Below are positions 53,463 through 62,870 of a stretch of 64,000 nucleotides of DNA, one piece after another; position 1 is the first letter of the stretch; the number at the start of each line of letters is the position of its first letter. The notes beneath the pieces were generated by a model. It searched no databases. It saw only the letters and a list, made by a program, of their open reading frames with translations, and was not told the origin of the DNA. The stretch lies in assembly GCF_027627475.1 (NCBI RefSeq), contig NZ_CP115484.1:310001-374000 (forward strand), read 5' to 3'. This stretch comes from Paenibacillus sp. SYP-B4298. Lineage in GTDB: Bacteria; Bacillota; Bacilli; Paenibacillales; Paenibacillaceae. Made by a program: the position numbers and the translations under genes.

Positions 53463-55133
53463 ATGGGGGAAAAGAAAATATCACTCTTTCGCATGAGTTT
53501 GCTGATGCTGCTGGCATTTAGCGTTGTGCTGGCAGGCTGCTCAAGCAATAAGGGGAGTACAGGAAGCAGCGGGGAAGGGAATTCCGTAGACGGAACAGAG
53601 CCATTTGAGATTTCAGTGTACATCGGGGAAGCCGGCCAACAGCCGACACCAGATAACAAGGTGTATAAGAAGATTAAGGATGAGCTGGGCGCGAGCTTCA
53701 AGTTCGAGTTTCTCGCAGGAGACAGCAACCAGAAGCTGGGCGTTATGATCGCAGGCTCCGATTACCCGGATATGATGACAGGGAATACGAAGCTGGTTTC
53801 TGCCGGTGCCTATATCCCGCTGGAGGATCTGATTGAGCAGCATGCGCCTAATCTGAAGAAGCATTATGCTAAATACTGGAATATGATGAAGGACCCGAAC
53901 GATGGCCATATCTATATCCTTCCGAACTATGGCGCATACAACGGTGAAGTAACGAGCAGTTGGTACTCAGGTCCGGCATTCTGGATTCAAAAAGCAGTGT
54001 TGGCGGAGTTTGGATACCCTAAAGTAAAGACGTTGGATGAGTACTTCGATCTGATTGAGAAGTATAAGGAAAAATTTCCGACCATTGACGGAAGCCCAAC
54101 GATCGGCTTCGAGATTTTGAACAACGACTGGAGAACCTGGGGACTGCTTAACCCGCCTCAGCATCTGATTGGACATCCAAATGATGGCGGCGTCGTTGTA
54201 AACGATGGCAAAGCCGAAATTTTCGCAGATAAGGATTATGCGAAGCGATACTATCAGAAGCTGAATGAAATCAACGCCAAGGGCTTGCTTGATAAGGAAG
54301 CCTTCACGCAAAACTATGACCAATACATGGCCAAAATTTCCAGCGGAACAGTGCTTGGCATGTTCGACCAGCACTGGAACTTCCAGGCCGCAGAGGATTC
54401 CCTGACGACGCAGAAGAAGCTGGAGAGAACCTATGTCGGATTGCCGGTCGTATTCGATGAAAGCACGAGGGATCACTATCGGGATCGTCCGGCGCTGAAC
54501 GTGAACAATGGCTTTGGCATTAGTGTCAACGCTAAAAATCCAGAGCGTATCATCAAGCTGCTGGATCGTCTGATGGAAGAAGATTGGCAGAGAACATTGA
54601 GCTGGGGATTTGAAGGCGAGGATTATATTGTCAATGAGGAAGGCCGCTTTATGAAAACCCAGGAGCAGAGAGACAAGTTCACCGATGCAACCTGGAAGCT
54701 GGCGAACAAAGCAGATATTCTGTATAAGTTTGCTCCTAAGATGGAGGGCTACTTCAGCGATGGCAACGCCACGGATGGAAGCGCTCAACCGGAGGAGTAC
54801 AGAGCGTCCCTGAAGCCATATGATGTGGAGTTCCTGGACAAATACGGGTATGACAGCTATGTGGACTTCTTCAGCGCTCCGCCTGAGAACCCAATCTACT
54901 ATCCAGCATGGTCCGTTGACTTGGTAGAGGGCTCGGAAGCGAAGGTGGCTAACACGAAGATGACCGATCTGTCGACGAAATTCCTGCCTAGGGCCATTCT
55001 TGGAAGTGCGGCAGAATTCGATAAAACATGGAGCGAATATGTCTCAGAGATGGGCAAGATTAACGTGAAAGCTTACGAGGATCGGATTAACGAGGTACTG
55101 CAATGGCGTATTGAAACATGGACAGTCAAATAA
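53463..55133 (+). CDS. LplA-type sugar-binding lipoprotein
   Basis: 556-aa extracellular solute-binding lipoprotein. Lipobox VVLAGCSS, Ser/Gly linker, then a family-1 sugar-binding fold (SDYPDMMTGN, EDLIEQHAPNLKKHYAKYWN). The ATG at 53463 has GGAGGT 8 nt before it; the ATG at 53448 is upstream of that site and is rejected. A -10-like TACAAT (53395-53400) has only a poor -35 (TAGTTC), consistent with activation by the adjacent response regulators. Likely binds xylo- or aldouronate-type oligosaccharides. Confidence 0.9.
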   Translation: MGEKKISLFRMSLLMLLAFSVVLAGCSSNKGSTGSSGEGNSVDGTEPFEISVYIGEAGQQPTPDNKVYKKIKDELGASFKFEFLAGDSNQKLGVMIAGSDYPDMMTGNTKLVSAGAYIPLEDLIEQHAPNLKKHYAKYWNMMKDPNDGHIYILPNYGAYNGEVTSSWYSGPAFWIQKAVLAEFGYPKVKTLDEYFDLIEKYKEKFPTIDGSPTIGFEILNNDWRTWGLLNPPQHLIGHPNDGGVVVNDGKAEIFADKDYAKRYYQKLNEINAKGLLDKEAFTQNYDQYMAKISSGTVLGMFDQHWNFQAAEDSLTTQKKLERTYVGLPVVFDESTRDHYRDRPALNVNNGFGISVNAKNPERIIKLLDRLMEEDWQRTLSWGFEGEDYIVNEEGRFMKTQEQRDKFTDATWKLANKADILYKFAPKMEGYFSDGNATDGSAQPEEYRASLKPYDVEFLDKYGYDSYVDFFSAPPENPIYYPAWSVDLVEGSEAKVANTKMTDLSTKFLPRAILGSAAEFDKTWSEYVSEMGKINVKAYEDRINEVLQWRIETWTVK

Positions 55134-55208
55134 GGATGTAATCAGAGAGTGGGAGGCGTGATCCGCCTTCCACTTTCAGAAATTTGGGTGCATGGGGAGA
55201 ACGAGCTT

Positions 55209-56174
55209 ATGGTGGAGACTAAAAAGATAAATCGTGCTGCCGCAAAACGCAAGCAGGAGATCAAATATCCGATCACCTGGGCGGCCATCAAGCGGCAAAG
55301 ACAACTGATCTATATGTCTGTGCCTCTGCTGGCCTATATTATTCTGTTTGCCTATGTTCCAGTCTGGGGCTGGACGATGGCGTTCCAGGATTTTAGGCCG
55401 AATTTGGCATTTGCTGAGCAGACATGGGTAGGATTTAAGCATTTTGCGTTTTTGTTTACCGATGATAATTTTTTGAGAGTGCTGCGCAATACGCTCGGCA
55501 TGAGTATTATCAACCTGGTGCTTGGCTTTGTCACTGCAATAGGGCTTGCATTGCTATTGAATGAAATCAAAAATATGTATTGGAAACGTACCGTGCAGAC
55601 GATCTCTTATCTGCCTCACTTCCTGTCCTGGATTATTGTGACGGGCATCGTCGCTACCTCTCTGGCCTCAGACGGTATTGTCAACGATGTGCTGATGTGG
55701 CTGGGATTGATCAATGAGCCGATTGTGTGGCTCAGTGAAGGCAAATATTTCTGGGGCGTGGTCGGAGCCTCGCATGTGTGGAAGGAAGTGGGCTGGAATA
55801 CGATTATCTATCTGGCAGCGATGTCCTCCATTGATCCGTCCTTGTATGAAGCAGCCGATATTGATGGCGCCAACCGTTATCAAAAGATGAGGTTTGTTAC
55901 CATTCCGGGAATTAAAGCGACGATTATTATATTGCTGATCATGTCCGTCGGACATCTGCTCGAAGCAGGCTTTGAGGTTCAGTACCTGCTAGGCAATGGT
56001 CTGGTTGTGGATTGGTCGGAGACGATTGACATCTTCGTACTCAAGTATGGGATCGCGCAAGGAAACTATTCCTTGGCTACTGCGGGCGGGATCTTCAAGA
56101 CCGTCGTCAGCATCACACTGCTGCTGGGCGCCAACTGGATTGCCAAGCGAATGGGAGAGGAGAGGCTGCTATGA
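55209..56174 (+). CDS. Sugar ABC permease, LplB type
   Basis: 321-aa permease with six hydrophobic helices; EAA loop SLYEAADIDGANRYQKMRFV then TIPG. A polar, Lys-rich N-terminus (about 30 residues) precedes helix 1. The ATG at 55209 follows GGGGAG; the frame is open 60 nt upstream without a better start. ATGA overlap with the second permease. The ATPase is not encoded here; such systems often share MsmK-type ATPases. Confidence 0.92.
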   Translation: MVETKKINRAAAKRKQEIKYPITWAAIKRQRQLIYMSVPLLAYIILFAYVPVWGWTMAFQDFRPNLAFAEQTWVGFKHFAFLFTDDNFLRVLRNTLGMSIINLVLGFVTAIGLALLLNEIKNMYWKRTVQTISYLPHFLSWIIVTGIVATSLASDGIVNDVLMWLGLINEPIVWLSEGKYFWGVVGASHVWKEVGWNTIIYLAAMSSIDPSLYEAADIDGANRYQKMRFVTIPGIKATIIILLIMSVGHLLEAGFEVQYLLGNGLVVDWSETIDIFVLKYGIAQGNYSLATAGGIFKTVVSITLLLGANWIAKRMGEERLL

Positions 56175-57133
56175 GCGCAAAAAAAACGAGCCTGAGCGCT
56201 GTGTCGGCTTCTGCTGCTGTGCAAAACAAATCCGGAATAAACAGGATTGAACCGATCCTTTTTAATACATTCAACACCTTGTTTATGGTTATTCTGGTTG
56301 TCGTTACACTGTATCCATTTCTGAACACGATCGTTGTTTCCTTCAATGCCGGCAATGATACCATTCGCGGGGGCTTATATCTGTGGCCGAGGGAATGGAC
56401 GCTGCAAAACTATCGAGCGGTATTCGTATCCGGTACCATCTATGATGCGTTCTGGGTTTCGGTAGCGAGAACCGTACTGGCCACCTTGCTGAATCTGTTC
56501 TTGACGACGATGCTGGCCTATACGCTAAGCCGCCGGGAATATATATTCCGCAAGCAGATCACGCTGGTATTTGTCTTGACGATGTACTTCAATGCCGGCC
56601 TCATTCCAGGATACTTCCTGATGAAGGATCTGCATTTGCTTAACTCGTTCTGGGTATATGTTATTCCTTCGATGATTAGTGCCTTCAATATGATCGTTAT
56701 TCGTACCTATATCGGGACGATTCCCGAAAGCTTGGTGGAATCTGCACGAATTGATGGTGCAGGAGAGTTTAAAATTTTCTGGAGCATTATATTTCCGCTC
56801 TGTAAGCCCGTGCTGGCTACGATAGCGCTGTTCGTTGCGGTAGGTTCATGGAATTCCTGGTTCGATGCGTTCTTGTACACCTCATCCAGGCAAGAGCTGA
56901 GTACGCTGCAGTATGAGCTGATGAAGCTGCTCTCATCCAGTATGAATGCGAACAGCAACCCAGCCGTTGCCAATGGCGGCGGCGTGACACAGGATACCGT
57001 TAGCTCGATGGTAACGCCGATCTCGATTCGTGCAGCGGTCACCATTGTTGCCTCTGTGCCGATTCTGGTCGTTTATCCATTCATGCAGAAATATTTTGTC
57101 GTTGGACTGAATGTGGGGAGTGTAAAAGAATAA
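56171..57133 (+). CDS. Sugar ABC permease, YtcP/LplC type
   Basis: 320-aa partner permease. Helix 1 follows a polar N-terminus of about 35 residues; EAA loop SLVESARIDGAGEFKIFWSI then IFPL; ends QKYFVVGLNVGSVKE, a typical YtcP terminus. Its stop codon shares one base with the ATG of the GH43 gene. Confidence 0.92.
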   Translation: MSAKKTSLSAVSASAAVQNKSGINRIEPILFNTFNTLFMVILVVVTLYPFLNTIVVSFNAGNDTIRGGLYLWPREWTLQNYRAVFVSGTIYDAFWVSVARTVLATLLNLFLTTMLAYTLSRREYIFRKQITLVFVLTMYFNAGLIPGYFLMKDLHLLNSFWVYVIPSMISAFNMIVIRTYIGTIPESLVESARIDGAGEFKIFWSIIFPLCKPVLATIALFVAVGSWNSWFDAFLYTSSRQELSTLQYELMKLLSSSMNANSNPAVANGGGVTQDTVSSMVTPISIRAAVTIVASVPILVVYPFMQKYFVVGLNVGSVKE

Positions 57134-58707
57134 TGGCAAAACAAACGATTACGTATACGAACCCGATTCTACCGGGCTTCTATCCAGACCCAAGCATTGT
57201 TCGTGCAGAGGATGCCTATTACTTGATCAACAGCTCGTTTGAATATTTCCCTGGCGTGCCGATCTTCCGCAGCTATGATCTGCTCCATTGGGAGCAGATC
57301 GGGCATGTGCTCGATCGCATCAGCCAGCTCGATGTGCGCGACCGTCTTAGCTCAGATGGCATCTTCGCGCCGACAATACGCTATCATGCAGGAACCTTCT
57401 ACATGATTACGACTGATGTGCGTGGAATTGGCAACTTCTACGTCACGGCGACCGACCCGGCCGGCCCATGGTCAGACCCGATCCTGGTGCCTCATGGCGG
57501 GATTGACCCGTCCTTGTTCTTTGATGACGATGGCAAGGTTTACGTGACAGCGCAGCAGGGCGAGGGCTATAACTCGCATGCGATCCAGTATGAGATTGAT
57601 ATTCAGACGGGCAAGGCGCTGAGTGAGCCCGTTGTCGTATGGCATGGCGATGGCGGGCCATGGACGGAGGGGCCGCATCTGTACAAGGTGAACGGCATGT
57701 ATTACATGATGTCTGCATCGGGCGGTACTGCCAAGGAGCATCGAGAGATTATCGGGCGCAGCTCACACCCGTATGGGCCGTTCGAGATGTTCCCTGAGCC
57801 GATCCTGACGCATCGGGATATGGATCATCCGATCCAGTATCTTGGGCATGCCGATCTGGTGGAGGATACCGATGGGCAATGGTGGGCGGTCTTCCTGGGC
57901 GTGCGTCTGGTCGAGACAGGCTACAGCGTGCTCGGACGCGAGACGTTCCTGGCTCCGGTGCAATGGCGGGACGGCTGGCCGCATATTGATAACAACGAAG
58001 GCGTGGTCAGTCTCAAGATGCAGGTGGAGCTGCCAGCAGGCAATCGGCCGACCCGATCCAAGCCAGCCGCCTGCGAGGGGCGGGAGACGTTTGCCGGTAC
58101 GGAGCTGAAGCCGGAGTGGATGTTCCTGCGCAATCCGGCAGAAGGCAGTTGGTCGCTTACCGACCATCCAGGCAGCCTCACGCTGTATGGACAGCCCGGC
58201 GGGCTGCATGATGTCGCCCAGGTCTCGTTCATCGGGCGTCGACAGCAGCATGTGCATGCGGAGTACACGACCTGTATGTCGTTTGCGCCAGCTAGCGAGC
58301 AGGCAGAGGCGGGACTGGTCGCAAGACGGGATGAGGATGCCTACTACGCGATTGGCGTCAAGCGGGTCGACGGGGGGCTTGCTGTATATGCCAGACTAAG
58401 ATACAGGGGCAAGTCACAGACCGAGCATCTGGTGCCGATAGAGGGAGAAGACTTCACTGGCAACGTGTGGCTGCGGATCGAGGCTGATGTGGCGGAGTAT
58501 TCGCTGTACTACTCGCTGGACGGCGAGAAGTGGAAACGGCTGGCTGGAGCTTCAGCCCGTTCGTTATCGCCGGAGGACTTTGTAGACAAGATGTGCTTCA
58601 CTGGCACAGTGATGGGACTCTATGCATCAGGCAACGGCAAGCACTGTGCGGAGCCAGCGCGCTTCGCGTGGTTTGAAACCCGGCTGCCTGAAGGACAGGA
58701 GGGATGA
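57133..58707 (+). CDS. GH43 beta-xylosidase/arabinofuranosidase
   Basis: 524-aa glycoside hydrolase of family 43 with a C-terminal beta-sandwich typical of the XynB-type subfamily. Five-bladed propeller markers: D19 (general base) in GFYPDPSI, FFDDDGKVYVT with the pKa-modulating Asp, and E179 in WTEGPHLYK (general acid). No signal peptide, so it acts in the cytosol on imported xylo-oligosaccharides, releasing xylose and/or arabinose. The next gene starts inside its stop codon (ATGA). Confidence 0.93.
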   Translation: MAKQTITYTNPILPGFYPDPSIVRAEDAYYLINSSFEYFPGVPIFRSYDLLHWEQIGHVLDRISQLDVRDRLSSDGIFAPTIRYHAGTFYMITTDVRGIGNFYVTATDPAGPWSDPILVPHGGIDPSLFFDDDGKVYVTAQQGEGYNSHAIQYEIDIQTGKALSEPVVVWHGDGGPWTEGPHLYKVNGMYYMMSASGGTAKEHREIIGRSSHPYGPFEMFPEPILTHRDMDHPIQYLGHADLVEDTDGQWWAVFLGVRLVETGYSVLGRETFLAPVQWRDGWPHIDNNEGVVSLKMQVELPAGNRPTRSKPAACEGRETFAGTELKPEWMFLRNPAEGSWSLTDHPGSLTLYGQPGGLHDVAQVSFIGRRQQHVHAEYTTCMSFAPASEQAEAGLVARRDEDAYYAIGVKRVDGGLAVYARLRYRGKSQTEHLVPIEGEDFTGNVWLRIEADVAEYSLYYSLDGEKWKRLAGASARSLSPEDFVDKMCFTGTVMGLYASGNGKHCAEPARFAWFETRLPEGQEG

Positions 58708-59726
58708 GCATGCATGAACGCACGGAAGCGGCTCTGAAGGAGCTGTTCCAGGAAGACTTCCATATCGGGGCGGCAGTGAATCCTTCCTCGATGAAGAAGC
58801 AGGAGCAGTTGCTGAGCTACCATTTCAATAGTATTACGGCAGAGAATGAGATGAAATTCGTCAGCCTGCAGCCTGAGGAGGGGAAGTATACCTTCGAAGC
58901 AGCGGACACGCTCATCTCGTTCGCCCGCAAGCATGGCATGGCAGTGCGCGGACATACGCTGGTGTGGCACAATCAGACTACCGGATGGGTATTCGAGGAC
59001 AGCCAGGGGCAGCCAGTTAGCCGTGAAGTGCTGCTGGAGCGGATGCGCTCGCACATTCACACGGTTGTGGGACGCTATAAGGACAGCATCTATGCCTGGG
59101 ATGTGGTGAATGAAGCGGTGGCGGATGAAGGGGATCAACAGCTCCGTCCATCCAGATGGCTGGACATTGCCGGACCGGAATTTATCGCCAAAGCCTTCGA
59201 GTATGCGCATGAAGCAGACCCGAATGCCTTGCTCTTCTATAACGATTACAATGAATCCGATCCACTGAAGCGGGAGCGAATCTTCCAACTGGTTGAATCG
59301 CTGCTCAAGCAGGGAACGCCCATTCATGGCATTGGTCTGCAGGCACACTGGAATCTGTTCGCCCCGTCTTTGGAGGATATTCGGGCAGCGATTGAACGCT
59401 ACGCCTCCCTTGGGCTAAAGCTCCATCTGACGGAGCTGGATATGTCCGTATTCGAATTCCATGACCGCCGTACCGACCTGCTCCGCCCGGACCCTTCCTT
59501 GCTGGAACGGCAGGCAGAGCGGTATGAGTCCATCTTCCGGCTGCTGAAGGAGTACCGTGATTATATCGGCTCGGTGACGTTCTGGGGAGCAGCCGACGAT
59601 GACACCTGGCTGGATTATTTCCCGGTACAGGGACGCAAGAACTGGCCGTTGCTGTTCGATGAACAGCATCGCCCCAAGCCGGCCTATGAGCGTGTAGCTG
59701 GCGTTGCCTCGGCAGGCAGCCTCTAG
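58704..59726 (+). CDS. Intracellular GH10 endo-xylanase
   Basis: 340-aa single-domain GH10 enzyme without a signal peptide. Acid/base E137 in WDVVNEAV and nucleophile E244 in LTELDMS; also FNSITAENEMKFVSLQPEEG and GHTLVWHNQTT. Comparable to XynA2-type cytosolic xylanases that trim imported aldouronates/xylo-oligosaccharides. GGAGGG lies just before the ATG. No GH67 alpha-glucuronidase gene is next to it, unlike the described Paenibacillus aldouronate cluster. Confidence 0.93.
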   Translation: MSMHERTEAALKELFQEDFHIGAAVNPSSMKKQEQLLSYHFNSITAENEMKFVSLQPEEGKYTFEAADTLISFARKHGMAVRGHTLVWHNQTTGWVFEDSQGQPVSREVLLERMRSHIHTVVGRYKDSIYAWDVVNEAVADEGDQQLRPSRWLDIAGPEFIAKAFEYAHEADPNALLFYNDYNESDPLKRERIFQLVESLLKQGTPIHGIGLQAHWNLFAPSLEDIRAAIERYASLGLKLHLTELDMSVFEFHDRRTDLLRPDPSLLERQAERYESIFRLLKEYRDYIGSVTFWGAADDDTWLDYFPVQGRKNWPLLFDEQHRPKPAYERVAGVASAGSL

Positions 59727-59756
59727 CCGTCCATAGCGGGTTCACACTGGCAACGA

Positions 59757-59801
59757 AGAGATCGTCCTGCATGAGCAGTCTATGCGGGGCGGTCTCTTTT
59801 A
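59757..59801 (+). terminator. Terminator of the xylo-oligosaccharide operon
   Basis: A stem of about 16 bp (AGAGATCGTCCTGCAT with ATGCGGGGCGGTCTCT, including wobble pairs) and a TTTT tail follow the GH10 gene. Confidence 0.8.
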
Positions 59802-59942
59802 AATTAGTAGAAAGTACATGTTCACGTATAAGGGTCTTCAATTACATGAAACATAGCTTGCCCGCCAAGATCATCGGCATCGTGTACACTTGCTATGCGT
59901 TTGAATTAAATTCATTTTATTGGTTAATATGGTAAATATTTA

Positions 59943-59971
59943 TTGACAATTCCACTGCCATTCGATACGAT
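59943..59971 (+). promoter_or_regulatory. Promoter of the secreted xylanase gene
   Basis: Perfect -35 TTGACA (59943-59948), 17-bp spacer, -10 TACGAT (59966-59971), inside an AT-rich stretch. The leader to the ATG at 60170 is about 190 nt; I see no ORF or strong structure in it beyond the cre site. Confidence 0.72.
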
Positions 59972-59982
59972 TAAGAAAAAAA

Positions 59983-59996
59983 TGTAAGCGCTTTAT
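59983..59996 (+). promoter_or_regulatory. cre site (CcpA operator)
   Basis: TGTAAGCGCTTTAT matches the catabolite-responsive consensus TGWAARCGYTWNCW at 13 of 14 positions. It lies a few bases after the expected transcription start, where CcpA binding represses. It implies glucose repression of the secreted xylanase. Confidence 0.78.
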
Positions 59997-60169
59997 AGAA
60001 AGGAGGAGCCGAATACATTTGGGAAGTAGACAAGCTCTATGATCGGTCGATCCCAAGCGGATCTATTCGTGTGATAGCAGGGTGGATGGTCTGCCGCGGA
60101 GGAAAGGCCGCCCTGAGGCCCCAAGCATAGGGAGCAAGCTTATATGGTGAAGAAATGGAGGAGAGGGTA

Positions 60170-62494
60170 ATGAGAATAAGAAATTGGCGGAGAGTAATCG
60201 CGTTACTGGGTCTGGTCGGTCTGCTAGGCAGCTTCGTCTATAGTACACCGACGGTTCAGGCACAGAATACAGTGCTGCTGGAGCACGGATTTGAGGATGG
60301 CACGGCGCAGGGCTGGACCGGGCGCAGCGATAACGAGACGCTGACCGCTGCGGCAGAGGCTGCGCGCACAGGAGCATACGGACTGAAGGTGGCTAATCGC
60401 AGTGCGGTGTGGCATGGCGCGATGCTTGATGTGACGGATTACTTGGAGTTCGGCAAGACGTATGTGTTCTCCAGTTGGGTCAAGCTGCCTGCCGGATCTG
60501 CGGCGAGCCCCGTATACATGACGATGCAGCGGACCGCAGGGGAGGAGATGCATTATGAGCAGCTAGTGAATGAGAATGCAGCCGCCCATGGATGGGTGCA
60601 GCTAAGGGCCGAGTACAAGTATCGCGAACCGGCGGATAGTTTATCCGTTTATTTTGAGATTCCGAGCCAGCCTGCGCAGTCGTTCTATGTGGATGACTTC
60701 GTACTGGAGAAGCTGCCAGATGGCGAGCCCATCGTGATTGAGGAGAATATTCCTTCGCTGAAGGATGTCTATGCCGATTACTTCCTATTCGGCTCAGCCT
60801 TCGAAAATTTCGAGCTGTACCAGCAGCCGGATGCCCAATTGCTTGCCAAGCACTTCAACAGCCTGACGCCAGGCAATGTGCTCAAGTGGGACAGCCTGCA
60901 GCCGCAGGAGGGCAATTACCGCTTCACTGAGGCGGATGCGGCTGTACAGTTCTCGGCACAGAATGCCGGACATGTGCGGGGGCATACACTTATCTGGCAT
61001 AATCAGACGCCGGATTGGGTATTCCGTGACGCCAATGGCGGCCTCGTTACGAAGCAAGTGCTGTTCGAACGAATGGAGGACCATATCAAAACGGTCGTCG
61101 GACGCTACAAGGATGAGATTTATGCCTGGGATGTGGTGAACGAGGTCATTGACGAAGGAGAGGCTAATGGCCTGCGGCGCAGTCTCTGGTATGAGATCGC
61201 GGGTGAGGAATATATCGAGAAGGCATTCATCTATGCGCATGAGGCTGATCCTGATGCCATGCTGTACATCAATGATTACAATACGCATGATCCTGCCAAG
61301 AGCCAGGCGCTGTATAATCTGATCGTTCGTCTGCAGCAAAAAGGGGTGCCAATTCACGGTGTCGGGCATCAGACACATGTGAATATCGATTATCCGCAGA
61401 TGAGCCAGATTGAGGCTTCGATCCTCAAGTTTGCTGCGCTGGGCCTCAGGACGGAGATCACCGAGCTGGATGTTGACGTCTACACGAATTCGGGGCAGCG
61501 CTATGATACGCTGCCGGCACAGATTGAGCAGCGGCAGGTAGAGCGCTATAAGCAACTGTTCGAGATATTCAGGCGTCATCGTGATCTGATCGATAATGTT
61601 ACGGTATGGGGCAAGGATGATGGGAACACCTGGCTGCGTAAATTCCCTGTGACTCGCAACAATTGGCCGTTGCTATTCGATGAGCGGCTACAGTCCAAGA
61701 GCGCGTACTGGGAGATTGTAGGCGATGTGCAGACGCAGCTTCCGAATGCGCCATCTAATGTACAGGCTGCTGCGGGCGATGGGCGCGTCACCCTGAGCTG
61801 GAGCCCGGTTGCAGGGGCTGCGAGCTACAGCGTGCAGCGCGCATTGCAGAGCGGCGGGCCGTACACGCAGGTGGCGCAGGGGCTGACGGCTTCATCTTAT
61901 TTGGACATTGGGCTAGTTAACGGCACAGCTTACTATTATAAGGTGACGGCGCATGATGCAGCGGGAGCCAGTGCGACATCAGCCGTGGTGTCGGCCACGC
62001 CGCAGGGAACCCCGCATACCGGAACAGGCCAACTCGCAGTCCAGTACCGTACCAGCTCGAGCAATGCCGGGGATAATTCGCTGACGCCGCACTTTCTTAT
62101 CGCTAACCGTGGCAGCGCGGCAGTTCCGCTGAGCGAGCTGACCATCCGCTACTGGTATACGGTGGATGGAGAGCGGCCGCAGCAATTTCATTGCGACTGG
62201 GCGCAGGCAGGCTGCTCCAATCTGAGTGGAAGTCTTGTGAAGCTGGCACAGCCGCTTGCCGGGGCTGATTATTATCTGGAGCTGTCATTTGCTGCGGGAG
62301 CTGGCAGTGTGGCGGCAGGCGCGGACAGCGGTCCGATCCAGACGCGCGTGAACAAGACGGACTGGTCCAATTATAATGAGATCGGGGATTATTCATATGA
62401 TCCGCTCAAGACGGCCTTCGCCGACTGGGAGCGAGTCACGCTATATCGTAATGGCACGCTTGTCTGGGGCACGGAGCCAGGACAGCAGCCATAA
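60170..62494 (+). CDS. Secreted modular GH10 xylanase
   Basis: 774-aa exported endo-xylanase. Order: signal peptide (1-31, ending near VQAQ); CBM4/9- or CBM22-like domain (about 35-185); GH10 catalytic domain (about 195-525) with acid/base E325 (WDVVNEVIDEG) and nucleophile E432 (ITELDVDVY); FN3 domain (about 533-615); CBM3-type cellulose-binding domain (about 622-774; YRTSSSNAGDNSLTPHF). The ATG at 60170 follows GGAGGAGAGG; the ATG at 60155 is upstream of that site. No SLH repeats, so it should be released or bind cellulose. It feeds oligosaccharides to the upstream importer. Confidence 0.94.
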   Translation: MRIRNWRRVIALLGLVGLLGSFVYSTPTVQAQNTVLLEHGFEDGTAQGWTGRSDNETLTAAAEAARTGAYGLKVANRSAVWHGAMLDVTDYLEFGKTYVFSSWVKLPAGSAASPVYMTMQRTAGEEMHYEQLVNENAAAHGWVQLRAEYKYREPADSLSVYFEIPSQPAQSFYVDDFVLEKLPDGEPIVIEENIPSLKDVYADYFLFGSAFENFELYQQPDAQLLAKHFNSLTPGNVLKWDSLQPQEGNYRFTEADAAVQFSAQNAGHVRGHTLIWHNQTPDWVFRDANGGLVTKQVLFERMEDHIKTVVGRYKDEIYAWDVVNEVIDEGEANGLRRSLWYEIAGEEYIEKAFIYAHEADPDAMLYINDYNTHDPAKSQALYNLIVRLQQKGVPIHGVGHQTHVNIDYPQMSQIEASILKFAALGLRTEITELDVDVYTNSGQRYDTLPAQIEQRQVERYKQLFEIFRRHRDLIDNVTVWGKDDGNTWLRKFPVTRNNWPLLFDERLQSKSAYWEIVGDVQTQLPNAPSNVQAAAGDGRVTLSWSPVAGAASYSVQRALQSGGPYTQVAQGLTASSYLDIGLVNGTAYYYKVTAHDAAGASATSAVVSATPQGTPHTGTGQLAVQYRTSSSNAGDNSLTPHFLIANRGSAAVPLSELTIRYWYTVDGERPQQFHCDWAQAGCSNLSGSLVKLAQPLAGADYYLELSFAAGAGSVAAGADSGPIQTRVNKTDWSNYNEIGDYSYDPLKTAFADWERVTLYRNGTLVWGTEPGQQP

Positions 62495-62556
62495 TGCAGC
62501 ACATTCATTGATACGGGAACTGGAGCCTCCATGGGAGCTGGAGCTTCCACCGAAGG

Positions 62557-62579
62557 AGCGGCCAAACGGCCGCTTTTTT
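62557..62579 (+). terminator. Strong intrinsic terminator of the secreted xylanase
   Basis: AGCGGCC-AAAC-GGCCGCT followed by six T residues: a compact, canonical hairpin. Confidence 0.9.
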
Positions 62580-62614
62580 GGCGTGAATCTGGCTTAGCCT
62601 GCCAGGGCTGGTGC

Positions 62615-62644
62615 TTGACAAGGGATACAGTTACGGATTATTCT
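62615..62644 (+). promoter_or_regulatory. Candidate promoter of the DUF975 gene
   Basis: TTGACA (62615-62620) with TATTCT (62639-62644) 18 bp downstream. The implied leader is about 220 nt. Confidence 0.45.
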
Positions 62645-62870
62645 GCCAATATGCATGCTCCATGTTACTATAGTCCCTTGGTATGGCATGAAGCCCAACC
62701 TGTAGATATAACTTAGGAAGCAGGTCCAATGACCAGTGTGAACCGTTTCAAGGGACATCATCATGAGCCGGCAGTACAAGCATATATATGAAGTAAAGCT
62801 CATGGAGCCATTGAGCTGGAAGTTCATTTGTATGAATATAGACGACTATTATTTACTAAGGGGAGTTACT

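Larger units (their letters stand above)
62495..62870. other. Gap between xylanase and DUF975 gene
   Basis: Holds the terminator at 62557 and a promoter-like pair at 62615. Open frames here (for example from 62651 and from 62763) lack ribosome binding sites; the second simply runs into the DUF975 gene. Confidence 0.6.

Noticed and set aside
62531-62762. Short ORFs between xylanase and DUF975 genes
   Set aside because: They run through a strong terminator hairpin or lack ribosome binding sites.
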